Origin: Phaeobacter sp. 11ANDIMAR09
Lineage (GTDB): Bacteria > Pseudomonadota > Alphaproteobacteria > Rhodobacterales > Rhodobacteraceae
DNA: 64,000 nt
Assembly (NCBI RefSeq): GCF_001294455.1
Contig: NZ_LIKT01000002.1
Location: 186,001 to 250,000, forward strand
Reading direction: 5' to 3'
The notes under the pieces: generated by a model
The model's input: only the letters and a program-made list of their open reading frames with translations
What the model was told of the DNA's origin: nothing
The model's database searches: none
Program-made: the position numbers and the translations under genes
Shown here: positions 45,404 through 53,549 of the stretch, piece by piece
How positions within the stretch are numbered: position 1 is the stretch's first letter
Layout: each line of letters opens with the position of its first letter

Positions 45404-45461
45404 GGGGGCGCTGCCCCCGTCGCCGATGGCGACTCCCCCGGGATATTTAAGGCCAAATGAA
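45404..45461 (+). repeat. REP-like element, copy 1
   Basis: Starts with hairpin GGGGGC-GCT-GCCCCC (45404-45418), then GTCGCC-GAT-GGCGAC (45419-45433), then the tail CTCCCCCGGGATATTTAAGG and CCAAATGAA. A second copy lies inverted at 45481-45541. From memory this pattern is common between genes in Rhodobacteraceae. Confidence 0.75.
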
Positions 45462-45480
45462 TGAGGGTCTTCGACTTAGG

Positions 45481-45541
45481 GTTTCAGTTGGCCACAAATA
45501 TCCTGGGGGTGAGCGCTTAGGCGCGAGGGGGCAAAGCCCCC
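45481..45541 (-). repeat. REP-like element, copy 2 (inverted)
   Basis: On the minus strand: GGGGGC-TTT-GCCCCC (45541-45527), a smaller GCGC-CTAA-GCGC hairpin, then CACCCCCAGGATATTTGTGG and CCAACTGAAAC. Same order of parts as copy 1, tail to tail with it, between two convergent genes, so it may end transcription both ways. Confidence 0.75.
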
Positions 45542-45599
45542 TTATCGAGGCAGATGCAAAGGTGTAAGGGAAGAATTGATTTCGCGGCTTTGGTCCGCT

Positions 45600-46469
45600 C
45601 TAAAACCACTGTCCCGGTTCCATAAGGCCAAGATCTAGGAGCTGGCGTGAATGCCACTCAAATGGTGTGGAATTGTGCCATTTAAAACTGTCGATGGCAA
45701 AATCTGACCCAGGATTTCTCTTTAACGCCTTGGCAGTACGGAAGGAGCAGACTGCAGCTGTCAGGTTGTGATGCCAGGGGCAGGCATAGGTATTGTACTC
45801 CTGGTCGGTGAAAGTGTGGTTTTCTCGCAGCTCAAGTCCCGCGTTGGCTTGAAAGAGGGAAATCCTGTCGATTTTGCGACTGGTCCAGGGGATGTGTTCC
45901 TCTTGACGCCAGCGCACGCCGCCGAAAAAGTCGAGTTGCCTTTCGCGCGGCGCATTGGCCGTCTCGTCCCAGCGCGCCTGGGCATAATAGCCTGACTTGT
46001 CTAGAAAGGCGGTTTCCAGCGAGACCGCGCTTGGGTGTTTTTGCAGATCCCCCGCATAGAGATCGATCACATAAGTCAGCATGGCTGAGCGCCGTTCTTC
46101 ACTATGGAAGGTGAGCATCTCCGCCACGGTTCTGGTTTCACAGAAAGGGAAGAACAGGAATTCGGCATTATAGCAGTAATAGAGCCAACAGCCGGGGTTT
46201 GCCGCCGCAATAACCCGATTTATGGCCCGAAAGACAGTCTCGGGGGCGCTGCAATCGAAGGGAATGCGGTGGATCTTGGATTTGATGTCCCGCGGCAGGT
46301 CAAAGGCATCCGGCATCAAAGCGACGATAGACTGGAAGCCCGATTGCAGGTGATGGCGCAGGGTCGTGGCCACTTCGACATCGTCTTCGACAAAGATCAG
46401 CGCAACGGGGCCCTTGACCAATAGAGCCTTCTTCTGATCGAGAAAATCTTCCAGTGAAGAATACATCAT
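45600..46469 (-). CDS. Conserved protein of unknown function
   Basis: About 289 aa. Notable segments: VALIFVEDDVEVATTLRHHL and NPGCWLYYCYNAEFLFFPFCE near the N-terminus, MLTYVIDLYAGDL at mid-protein, LDFFGGVRWRQEEHIPW and a Trp-rich C-terminus ending KWHNSTPFEWHSR. The EDD early in the chain and the alternating strand/helix pattern recall GT-A glycosyltransferases, but I cannot assign it. Start taken at ATG 46469 (MMYSSLEDF); the frame is open to 46544, overlapping the miaB leader. Divergent from miaB. Its bases look AT-richer than neighbours. Confidence 0.6.
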   Translation of the reverse strand: MMYSSLEDFLDQKKALLVKGPVALIFVEDDVEVATTLRHHLQSGFQSIVALMPDAFDLPRDIKSKIHRIPFDCSAPETVFRAINRVIAAANPGCWLYYCYNAEFLFFPFCETRTVAEMLTFHSEERRSAMLTYVIDLYAGDLQKHPSAVSLETAFLDKSGYYAQARWDETANAPRERQLDFFGGVRWRQEEHIPWTSRKIDRISLFQANAGLELRENHTFTDQEYNTYACPWHHNLTAAVCSFRTAKALKRNPGSDFAIDSFKWHNSTPFEWHSRQLLDLGLMEPGQWF

Positions 46470-46607
46470 GCTGTTGAATCTCTGCTCTCTGGGTGCCGTT
46501 CTGGCATTTGCCCCTAAAATCAGGTAATCCCGCCTGCATTGCAAGCCGCGAGATTTGCCGTTATGGCAGGCCGCTGTTCCCGACCTCTGCTGAAAGGCAC
46601 CACCGAC

Positions 46608-47930
46608 ATGACCGCGCCCAAGAAGCTGTTTATCAAGACCTATGGCTGTCAGATGAACGTCTATGACAGTGAACGCATGGCCGAAGCGCTGGGCGGGCAG
46701 GGCTATACCGAGGCTAAGTCAGCGGATGAGGCAGATATGATTCTGCTCAACACTTGCCATATTCGCGAAAAAGCGGCGGAAAAGGTCTATTCCGAGCTGG
46801 GACGGTTCAAAAAGCTGAAGGCGCAAAAGCCGGACCTGAAGATTGGGGTTGCAGGTTGTGTGGCGCAGGCTGAGGGCGAAGAGATCATGCGGCGCCAGCC
46901 TCTGGTGGATCTGGTGGTAGGTCCGCAGAGCTATCACCGCCTGCCGGAGATGGAAGAGAAAGCGCAGACCGGCGAAAAGGTGCTCGATACTGATTTCCCC
47001 GAAGAGGATAAGTTTGAGCAGCTTAAACGTCGCCCCAAGGCAAAACGTGGGCCCGCCGCCTTTTTGACCGTGCAGGAAGGTTGTGACAAATTCTGCGCCT
47101 TTTGTGTGGTGCCCTATACGCGGGGGGCCGAAGTCTCGCGTCCGGCGGATCGGATCCTGACCGAAGCGCGTGATCTGGTAGAGCGTGGCGTGCGGGAAAT
47201 CACCCTTTTGGGGCAGAATGTGAATGCCTACCACGGCGCCGGTCCCAATGGCGATCTGACTCTGGCGCAGCTGATCTGGGAGCTCGACAAGGTCGACGGG
47301 CTGGAGCGAATTCGTTTTACCACCAGTCACCCCAACGACATGATGGATGACCTTATCGAGGCGCATGGCACCTGCAAGAAGCTGATGCCCTATCTGCATC
47401 TGCCGGTGCAGGCGGGCTCTGACAAGATCCTCAAGCGGATGAACCGCAGCCATACCGCCGAAAGCTACCTGCGCCTGATCGAGCGGATCCGCGCGGCGCG
47501 CCCTGATATTCTGATCTCGGGTGATTTTATCGTCGGCTTCCCGGAAGAGACCGACGAGGATTTCCAGGCGACTTTGGATCTGGTTGAAGAGGTGAAATAC
47601 GGCACTGCCTATTCGTTCAAATATTCCACCCGCCCAGGAACCCCAGCTGCCGAGCGTCCACAGGTCGATCCAGTAGAAGCCGATGACCGCTTGCAGCGCT
47701 TGCAGGCGCTTTTGACCCGTCAGCAGCGGGAAATTCAGGACAGTATGGTTGGGCGTGAGGTTGGCGTGTTGTTTGAAAAGCCAGGCCGCCTGGAAGGCCA
47801 GATGCTGGGGAAATCGGACTATTTGCATGCCGTCCATGTTGCTGACTGCGATCGTCAGATCGGTGATTTGGCCCGGGTGCGTATCGTGTCTTCCCGTACC
47901 AACTCGCTGGCGGGCGAGCTGATTGAGTGA
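46608..47930 (+). CDS. miaB: tRNA-2-methylthio-N6-dimethylallyladenosine synthase
   Basis: 440 aa radical-SAM methylthiotransferase. The N-terminal UPF0004 domain has its three cluster cysteines in [15 protein letters not shown] and AGCVAQAEG; the radical-SAM cluster is in [17 protein letters not shown]; a TRAM domain follows at the C-terminus (GREVGVLFE onward). It adds the methylthio group at position 2 of i6A37 in tRNAs reading UNN codons. ATG 46608 gives the standard N-terminus; the frame extends to 46539 without family sequence. Confidence 0.95.
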   Translation: MTAPKKLFIKTYGCQMNVYDSERMAEALGGQGYTEAKSADEADMILLNTCHIREKAAEKVYSELGRFKKLKAQKPDLKIGVAGCVAQAEGEEIMRRQPLVDLVVGPQSYHRLPEMEEKAQTGEKVLDTDFPEEDKFEQLKRRPKAKRGPAAFLTVQEGCDKFCAFCVVPYTRGAEVSRPADRILTEARDLVERGVREITLLGQNVNAYHGAGPNGDLTLAQLIWELDKVDGLERIRFTTSHPNDMMDDLIEAHGTCKKLMPYLHLPVQAGSDKILKRMNRSHTAESYLRLIERIRAARPDILISGDFIVGFPEETDEDFQATLDLVEEVKYGTAYSFKYSTRPGTPAAERPQVDPVEADDRLQRLQALLTRQQREIQDSMVGREVGVLFEKPGRLEGQMLGKSDYLHAVHVADCDRQIGDLARVRIVSSRTNSLAGELIE

Positions 47931-48306
47931 TTGACGGAGCGACCGGGGGGGGGGCATCTGCTTTGGAGCTGAAGCCACTGACGGTTGTGCCTTGGGGCGA
48001 CTGGACGGCGGGCGAGCGATTCTCTGGCCCTATGGCTTTTGATTGCTTTTACTCAAAAAACTGGCATGCGCCTTGTCGGTGGATTTGAGAGTGAGTCATA
48101 ATTGCAGCGCTATCGAAGACAATTAAAATAAAACAGTATGAGTGTTGCCGTATTGCGCATAGTCTTGCGAAAAGCCTGCGGCTACGGGGGCTGTTTTTAT
48201 GAAAAAGCCGTGTAGATTGTAGCTGATAACCTGAGTGTTAGGAATTTTGGGCGGCAAGCTTCCCTGGGTGAAACCCTAGGGGGACTTAGGTGAAGGAAAT
48301 CTGGTT
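47931..48306. other. Intergenic region with poly-G tract and AT-rich leader
   Basis: 376 nt with no credible gene. A run of ten Gs lies at 47945-47954 just after miaB. Past 48050 the sequence turns AT-rich. A promoter candidate is at 48102-48129, leaving a leader of about 170 nt before the OmpA-like gene with a small GGGT-GAA-ACCC hairpin near 48266. Confidence 0.5.
48102..48129 (+). promoter_or_regulatory. Probable promoter of the OmpA-like / lipoprotein pair
   Basis: TTGCAG (48102-48107) and TAAAAT (48124-48129) with a 16 nt spacer, in the AT-rich part of the long gap after miaB. Confidence 0.5.
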
Positions 48307-48876
48307 GTGATGACATTTAATGCAAAAAACATGCTCGCTCTGGTGGCCGCTGCTGTGGCCGCAGTGAGCCTGTCGACAGGGTCGGTTGAAGCGCAACAGC
48401 GCACCATCATTGGCGAGCGTTACGTTCCCACCATTTGGGTGGACCCGGATGGGTGCGAGCACTGGGTGATGGACGACGGTGCCGAAGGCTATATGACACC
48501 GCATGTCACCCCAAATGGCAAACCCGTCTGCCGTCGTGGCAATCTCTGCGGTGTGATGGAAACCGACCAGTTCTTTGCGACCGACAAGCACTACATCAAT
48601 TCCGCCGGCAAGGCGCGTCTGCAAGAGTTTTTCAACTCCAACAAGGGCAATGTGCGCTCTTTTGTGATCGCGGGTCATACCGACAGCCGCGCCTCGGATG
48701 AATATAATATTCGCCTCTCACAGCGCCGCGCCAATGCGGTTGCGGGGGTTGCTAAATCGGTTGGCGCACGGATCTCTGATATTCGCGCCTATGGTGAACG
48801 TGATCCGCGTGTGCCCAATAGCAGCGCCGCCAATATGGCGCAGAACCGTCGCGTCGAAATCTATTGCCTGCGCTAA
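48307..48876 (+). CDS. OmpA family protein with N-terminal GCEHW domain
   Basis: 189 aa. A signal peptide (LALVAAAVAAVSLSTGSVEA) is followed by a small domain, WVDPDGCEHWVMDDGAEGY and PNGKPVC, then an OmpA-like peptidoglycan-binding domain: FATDKHYINSAGKARL, VIAGHTDSRASDEYN, LSQRRANAV and NRRVEIYC. It should sit in the periplasm or outer membrane and hold peptidoglycan. GTG 48307 has AGGA 9 nt upstream; ATG 48310 in the same frame is the alternative. Followed 14 nt later by a lipoprotein carrying the same small domain. Confidence 0.85.
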   Translation: MMTFNAKNMLALVAAAVAAVSLSTGSVEAQQRTIIGERYVPTIWVDPDGCEHWVMDDGAEGYMTPHVTPNGKPVCRRGNLCGVMETDQFFATDKHYINSAGKARLQEFFNSNKGNVRSFVIAGHTDSRASDEYNIRLSQRRANAVAGVAKSVGARISDIRAYGERDPRVPNSSAANMAQNRRVEIYCLR

Positions 48877-48890
48877 AGAAGGACAAAAAG

Positions 48891-49196
48891 ATGCACCTAG
48901 TTAAAGCAACCGCGCTGTCCCTTGCGCTGACCGCCGTGGCCGCCTGTGAAGTCACTCATGACAAAACCCGTGACCAGCACGCTGATGACGCTTCGAATAC
49001 CCACCTGTCAAATATGACAGCTGGGATTTGGGTTGATCCGCAGGGATGCGAGCACTGGATCATTGATGACGGCCTGGAAGGCTATGCCGATCTGCGGCGC
49101 ACCCCGGATGGCAAGCCCGTCTGTAACAGCCCGCTGCCGCGCAATGTTGCAACCGGTCCGTTCAAGGATGGATCCAGCTTCCCGGATTCTTTGTAG
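48891..49196 (+). CDS. Small lipoprotein with GCEHW domain
   Basis: 101 aa. LSLALTAVAACEVTH is a signal peptide with lipobox VAAC, so the mature protein starts at a lipidated Cys. The main part repeats the domain of the upstream OmpA-like protein: IWVDPQGCEHWIIDDGLEGY, then TPDGKPVC, keeping both cysteines. AAGAAGGAC lies before the ATG. The pair is probably one operon ending at the terminator downstream. Function of the domain unknown. Confidence 0.8.
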   Translation: MHLVKATALSLALTAVAACEVTHDKTRDQHADDASNTHLSNMTAGIWVDPQGCEHWIIDDGLEGYADLRRTPDGKPVCNSPLPRNVATGPFKDGSSFPDSL

Positions 49197-49235
49197 ACCG
49201 CGCCGGTTTGCAGCAATCTAATGGATCAAAGAACT

Positions 49236-49263
49236 GGCCGCTCCGATTGGAGCGGCCTTTTTG
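49236..49263 (+). terminator. Intrinsic terminator after lipoprotein gene
   Basis: GGCCGCTCC-GATT-GGAGCGGCC, a perfect 9 bp stem followed by a T-run. Confidence 0.92.
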
Positions 49264-49358
49264 TTTTATTTCTGTGAATAAATCTGTCCCCCGCTTGCGC
49301 CCGCTTGATGGCAGATGCAGACTGGGGGCAGATACACCAAACCCAGGAGCTCCCCCCA

Positions 49359-50366
49359 TTGGCCACAAGCGCCCGGATCCAGCCGCCGATCACCAGCAAT
49401 ACACATGAAGTGCTGCTTGAATTTCCCGACAATCGCCTGCTGATTGATCTTTGCGGTGAATATGATCGCAACCTGACCGAAATTGAGAAAAAGATCGGTG
49501 TGCAGATCGTGCGCCGGGGCAATCAGCTTTCGGTTCTTGGAGAGGAGGCTCTGCGGGATCAAGCTGCCGAGGTGCTGATCGCTTTGTACGACCGTCTGGA
49601 GACAGGGCGCAGCGTTGAACACAGTGATGTCGACCGGGAATTGCGCATGGGCCATTCCGAGGATGAGATCGCAGATGACCAGCTTGAAATGTTCAAAGGT
49701 GGTCCCGTCGAGATTAAGACCCGTAAAAAGCTGGTTGAACCGCGCACTGATGCACAAAAGGCCTATGTGCGCTCATTGTTCGAACATGAGCTGGCCTTTG
49801 GCATCGGACCTGCTGGTACGGGTAAGACCTATCTGGCAGTAGCCGTCGGTGTGAACCTGTTTATCACCGGTCAGGTCGATAAGATCATTCTGTCGCGCCC
49901 TGCCGTCGAGGCCGGAGAGAAACTCGGCTATCTGCCGGGAGACATGAAGGACAAGGTCGATCCCTATATGCAGCCGCTGTATGACGCGCTGAATGATTTC
50001 TTGCCCGGAAAACAGCTCGCAAAGCTGCTGGAGGAAAAGCAGATCGAGATCGCGCCGCTGGCCTTTATGCGCGGACGTACCCTGTCCAATGCCTTTGTGG
50101 TGCTGGATGAGGCGCAAAATGCCACCTCGATGCAGATGAAGATGTTCCTCACCCGTCTTGGTGAGGGCTCGCGCATGGTGGTGACCGGCGACCGGACCCA
50201 GATCGACCTCCCGCGCGGGGTGACCTCGGGGCTGGCGGATGCAGAACGCCTGCTGAGCCCGATTTCCAAGATCAGCTTCAATTACTTTACGGCGCGGGAC
50301 GTCGTGCGACATCCGCTTGTGGCCGCTATCATCGAAGCCTATGACGCCGAGACGCCACCAGCCTAG
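49359..50366 (+). CDS. PhoH family ATPase
   Basis: 335 aa from a TTG start. GPAGTGKTYLAVA is Walker A, FVVLDEAQNATSMQM Walker B, and VVTGDRTQIDLP a helicase-like motif of the PhoH (PhoL) family. An N-terminal KH-like region holds VLLEFPDNRLLIDLCGEYD. PhoH-like proteins pair with YbeY in ribosome and RNA quality control. GGAG sits 9 nt before TTG 49359; the in-frame ATG at 49308 has no ribosome site. Next genes are ybeY, corC, lnt. Confidence 0.88.
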   Translation: MATSARIQPPITSNTHEVLLEFPDNRLLIDLCGEYDRNLTEIEKKIGVQIVRRGNQLSVLGEEALRDQAAEVLIALYDRLETGRSVEHSDVDRELRMGHSEDEIADDQLEMFKGGPVEIKTRKKLVEPRTDAQKAYVRSLFEHELAFGIGPAGTGKTYLAVAVGVNLFITGQVDKIILSRPAVEAGEKLGYLPGDMKDKVDPYMQPLYDALNDFLPGKQLAKLLEEKQIEIAPLAFMRGRTLSNAFVVLDEAQNATSMQMKMFLTRLGEGSRMVVTGDRTQIDLPRGVTSGLADAERLLSPISKISFNYFTARDVVRHPLVAAIIEAYDAETPPA

Positions 50367-50441
50367 GCTGATGGAGCCCGGGCGCTGACCCGTTTCTGGC
50401 AGGTGGCACAGGTGTGCGTTGATTTGAAGGTGACGGCAGAG

Positions 50442-50954
50442 ATGGCTTTGGAGATCACAATTGAGGACAGTCGCTGGCAGGACGCCGGACTGGAAGAGCT
50501 CGCGCATCAGGCGGTTGGTGCTGCACTGGGGCGTTTTGACCTTGATCCTGAAGATTGCGAAATTGCCTTGCTGGCCTGTGGTGATGATCAGATTGCAGAC
50601 CTGAATGCAGAGTTTCGCGAAAAACCTGTGCCGACCAATGTGCTCAGCTGGCCCGCCGAGGATCTGGCCGCTCCAGAGCCGGGCGGGCAGCCCTCCCGGC
50701 CGGAGGCGGATTTCACCGGCGAGATACCGCTTGGAGATATCGCCATTGCCTATGAGACCTGCCAGCGCGAGGCATCTGCCGCAAAGAAGCCTTTAGAGGA
50801 CCATTTGCGCCATTTGGTTGTTCACGGAGTGTTGCATCTTTTGGGCTATGATCACATTCGCGACCCAGACGCCACAGTGATGGAAGGCTTGGAGGTCGAG
50901 ATACTTGGCAATATGGGTCTGGATGACCCATATACGTTGGATGACAGCCTCTAG
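50442..50954 (+). CDS. ybeY: Endoribonuclease / rRNA maturation factor YbeY
   Basis: 170 aa. HGVLHLLGYDH is the H-x3-H-x5-H zinc site of YbeY; NAEFREKPVPTNVLSWP and GDIAIAYETCQREA are also conserved. It processes rRNA ends and takes part in ribosome quality control. ATG 50442 follows GAAGGTGACGGCAGAG; a frame start at 50403 lacks family sequence. It lies 75 nt after phoH. Confidence 0.93.
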   Translation: MALEITIEDSRWQDAGLEELAHQAVGAALGRFDLDPEDCEIALLACGDDQIADLNAEFREKPVPTNVLSWPAEDLAAPEPGGQPSRPEADFTGEIPLGDIAIAYETCQREASAAKKPLEDHLRHLVVHGVLHLLGYDHIRDPDATVMEGLEVEILGNMGLDDPYTLDDSL

Positions 50955-50976
50955 CGGGGCATTTTGGACAGGACAG

Positions 50977-51879
50977 ATGGGCGATATAGAAGGCAGTTCT
51001 AACGCGGCGCATAGCGCGCTGCAGGACACAGGCAGCACAGTGGCAGAAGCCGCCGCTGCACAACGACCAGGGTTTTGGGAGCGTATTTTTGGCTCCTTGG
51101 CGCCGGATGCACCTGAGCATCCGCCAAAGGAGGAGCCGCAAGCGACCAGCTCTGAGGCCCAGTCTCACGGGATGATAAACCTGCGCCGTATGCGGGTTGA
51201 GGATGTGGCTATCCCTTCGGCTGAAATCCTTTCGGTTCCGGTTTCTATCGATCGAGATGATTTGGTGCAGGTGTTCCGCGACAGCGGTTATACCAGAATC
51301 CCCGTCTACGAGGGCACGCTGGATACGCCATTGGGCTTTGCCCATCTCAAGGATTTCGCGCTTACCCATGGGTTCAACGGTGGCAGCAAACCCTTTGAAC
51401 TGTCGCAGATGCTGCGGCCTTTGCTGTTTGTTCCGCCCTCGATGCCGATCGGCGTATTGCTGGCCAAGATGCAGGCAGAGCGCCGCCATATGGCCCTGGT
51501 GATTGACGAATACGGTGGTGTGGATGGTCTGGTGACCATTGAGGATCTGATCGAACAGGTGATCGGTGAGATCGAAGATGAGCACGACCCTGGTGAGGAT
51601 CAGACCTGGTATCAGGAAAAGGCGGGCTGCTACATCGCGCTGGCGCGTACCCCGTTGGCTGAATTCGAGACAGAGATCGGCCAGTCGCTGACCCATCATG
51701 AAGATGTCGACGCCGAAGAAATAGATACGCTTGGCGGGCTGGTCTTTATGTTGTCGGGCCGGATACCCGCGCGCGGCGAGGTCATCGTGCACCCAGATGG
51801 GCCGGAATTTGAAGTCATGGATGCAGACCCGCGCCGCATCAAGAGGCTGCGGGTCATGATGCCGGAGCCTACCGCGTGA
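50977..51879 (+). CDS. corC: CorC-type CBS-domain protein (hemolysin family)
   Basis: 300 aa soluble member of the CorC/HlyC family. Two CBS domains span about residues 70-190 (MRVEDVAIPSAEIL; GVLLAKMQAERRHMALVIDEYGG region) and a CorC_HlyC C-terminal domain has LGGLVFMLSGRIPARGE. The family aids magnesium/cobalt efflux or membrane integrity; the membrane DUF21 part is absent. Its stop overlaps the lnt GTG start (GTGA). ATG 50977 follows ACAGGACAG. Confidence 0.87.
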   Translation: MGDIEGSSNAAHSALQDTGSTVAEAAAAQRPGFWERIFGSLAPDAPEHPPKEEPQATSSEAQSHGMINLRRMRVEDVAIPSAEILSVPVSIDRDDLVQVFRDSGYTRIPVYEGTLDTPLGFAHLKDFALTHGFNGGSKPFELSQMLRPLLFVPPSMPIGVLLAKMQAERRHMALVIDEYGGVDGLVTIEDLIEQVIGEIEDEHDPGEDQTWYQEKAGCYIALARTPLAEFETEIGQSLTHHEDVDAEEIDTLGGLVFMLSGRIPARGEVIVHPDGPEFEVMDADPRRIKRLRVMMPEPTA

Positions 51880-53435
51880 GGCCTGGCCTCTGGAACAGGT
51901 GCCTGCGCGCAGCTGGCCAGAGGTCAAGCTGGGTGGCAGGGCTTTCGGCCTTTGGGCTTGGGGCGCTCCTGTCCATGGCGCTTGCGCCAGTGCATTTCCT
52001 GATGAGCCTGCCGCTGGCCTTTGGCGGCTTGGGGCTGCTTGCGCTTCTTGCACGCTCTGCGCTGCAGGCCTCGGTGATTGGTTGGCTGGCAGGGCTGGGG
52101 TATTTTGCCTTTGGACTTTCCTGGATCGTTGAGCCCTTTCAGGTCGATGCAGCGCGATACGCCTGGATGGCCCCATTTGCACTGATCTTTTTGGCCGCAG
52201 GGCTGGCGCTGTTTTGGGGTGCGGCCTTTGGTTTCGCCACACGATGGAGCCCCGCCAGGGGGGCAAGCGACAGGCAGGACGGCAGACGGCTGTTTCTCTT
52301 GTTGGCGCTATGGTCTTTGATGGAAATGGCGCGAGCCTATGTGTTTACCGGCTTCCCCTGGGCCGGGTTCGGGCAGTTCTGGATTGACACTCCGGCGGCG
52401 CAACTGCTGCCCTGGATTGGGGAGCAGGGCTTGGCGCTGCTTACTCTTGCGGTGACGCTGCCCTTGGCTTTGCTGCGCAGGCGGCCCCTGTTTGCGGTGG
52501 CGCCGCTCTTGGTAGTGGCGCTGGCTGGGTATGCTCTGCCGCAGCCGCCTGCGCCCAAAATGACACCCAAGTTGGTGCGTCTGGTACAACCCAATGCACC
52601 ACAGGCGGAAAAATGGCTGCCGGAGCGGCGCTGGGATTTTGTCCGCCGCGCAATAGAGCTGAGCGAAGCAGATGTCTCAGCTCAGTATTCAGACCATGCT
52701 TTCCCGGATCTGATCGTCTGGCCAGAGACCTCGGTGCCGCAATTGCTGAACCATGCTGGGGATACGCTGGCAGCGATTTCGGAACGGGTGGCGAGTGTGC
52801 CGGTGTTGTTGGGGATCCAGCGCCGGGTCGAGGGGCGCTACTATAATTCGGCCATCCTGGTGGAGGCTGAAGGGCTTGTGGATCAGATCTATGACAAATC
52901 GCATCTGGTGCCCTTTGGGGAATATGTTCCCTTTGGGGATCTGATGGCCCGCTTTGGCATCTATGGCTTTGCCTCGCAGGCGGGGGCGGGCTATTCCGCC
53001 GGGCCAGGCGCGGTTCTGATGGATCTTGGTATCGGTCGGGCACAGCCGCTGATTTGCTACGAGGCGGTTTTTGCCCGGGATGTAAATGCCGCGCCAGCGC
53101 GCCCGGATGTGCTGATCCAGATCACCAATGATGCCTGGTTTGGCACCCGCTCTGGCCCCTACCAGCATCTGGTCCAGGCGCGGATGCGGGCAGCCGAGCA
53201 GGGGCTGCCAATGCTGCGCGCAGCCAATACCGGCATAACTGCGATGATCGACCCCTATGGGCGCCTGCGTGAAAACATCCAGCTGGGGGAGGCGGGGGCC
53301 ATTGATGCTCTCTTGCCAAAACCCCTGGCGGCGACGCTCTACAGTCGCACCGGGGATTGGCCGGTATTCCTGCTGTGTATGGCTATGGTCTTGGCTGCGC
53401 AAAAAAGTGGGCGTTGGGCTGCAGTGCGGTCATAG
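51876..53435 (+). CDS. lnt: Apolipoprotein N-acyltransferase
   Basis: 519 aa. About seven to eight membrane helices in the first 210 residues, then a nitrilase-type domain with the triad Glu in VWPETSVPQ, Lys in YDKSHLVPFGEYVPFG and Cys in PLICYEAVFA. It adds the third acyl chain to the N-terminal Cys of lipoproteins at the periplasmic face of the inner membrane. Start is GTG 51876, coupled to corC by a 4 nt overlap. The lipoprotein at 48891 is a local possible substrate. Confidence 0.93.
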   Translation: MRPGLWNRCLRAAGQRSSWVAGLSAFGLGALLSMALAPVHFLMSLPLAFGGLGLLALLARSALQASVIGWLAGLGYFAFGLSWIVEPFQVDAARYAWMAPFALIFLAAGLALFWGAAFGFATRWSPARGASDRQDGRRLFLLLALWSLMEMARAYVFTGFPWAGFGQFWIDTPAAQLLPWIGEQGLALLTLAVTLPLALLRRRPLFAVAPLLVVALAGYALPQPPAPKMTPKLVRLVQPNAPQAEKWLPERRWDFVRRAIELSEADVSAQYSDHAFPDLIVWPETSVPQLLNHAGDTLAAISERVASVPVLLGIQRRVEGRYYNSAILVEAEGLVDQIYDKSHLVPFGEYVPFGDLMARFGIYGFASQAGAGYSAGPGAVLMDLGIGRAQPLICYEAVFARDVNAAPARPDVLIQITNDAWFGTRSGPYQHLVQARMRAAEQGLPMLRAANTGITAMIDPYGRLRENIQLGEAGAIDALLPKPLAATLYSRTGDWPVFLLCMAMVLAAQKSGRWAAVRS

Positions 53436-53460
53436 CGGCTTAACGTCTGTTGAATAGTAT

Positions 53461-53489
53461 TTGACCTCTCGATCCGCCAAGCGTAGTTG
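53461..53489 (+). promoter_or_regulatory. Candidate metK promoter
   Basis: TTGACC (53461-53466) and TAGTTG (53484-53489) are 17 nt apart; transcription would then begin near the first base of the riboswitch stem. The -10 is weak. Confidence 0.35.
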
Positions 53490-53498
53490 GTACGAAGT

Positions 53499-53545
53499 CC
53501 TCTCACAACGGCTTCCTGACGTGACGAGGTTAACCCAATGGAGCA
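53499..53545 (+). ncRNA. SAM/SAH riboswitch upstream of metK
   Basis: Stem CCTC-TCAC (53499-53506) pairs with GTGA-C-GAGG (53521-53529, one bulged C). The loop AACGGCTTCCTGAC and the downstream AATGGAGCA match the conserved sequence of the SAM/SAH riboswitch that is known from metK leaders in Rhodobacterales. GCTTCC in the loop can pair with GGAGC (53540-53544) as a pseudoknot, hiding the metK ribosome site when SAM or SAH is bound. Confidence 0.9.
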
Positions 53546-53549
53546 TTTC

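Noticed and set aside
45383-45599. Possible small gene in the gap after the dioxygenase
   Set aside because: The stretch is explained by two inverted repeat elements; no frame with a ribosome site.
50713-52266. 517-codon minus-strand frame over ybeY, corC and the start of lnt
   Set aside because: Crosses three well-supported genes in opposite orientation; composition is Arg/Pro/Gln-rich as expected for a shadow.
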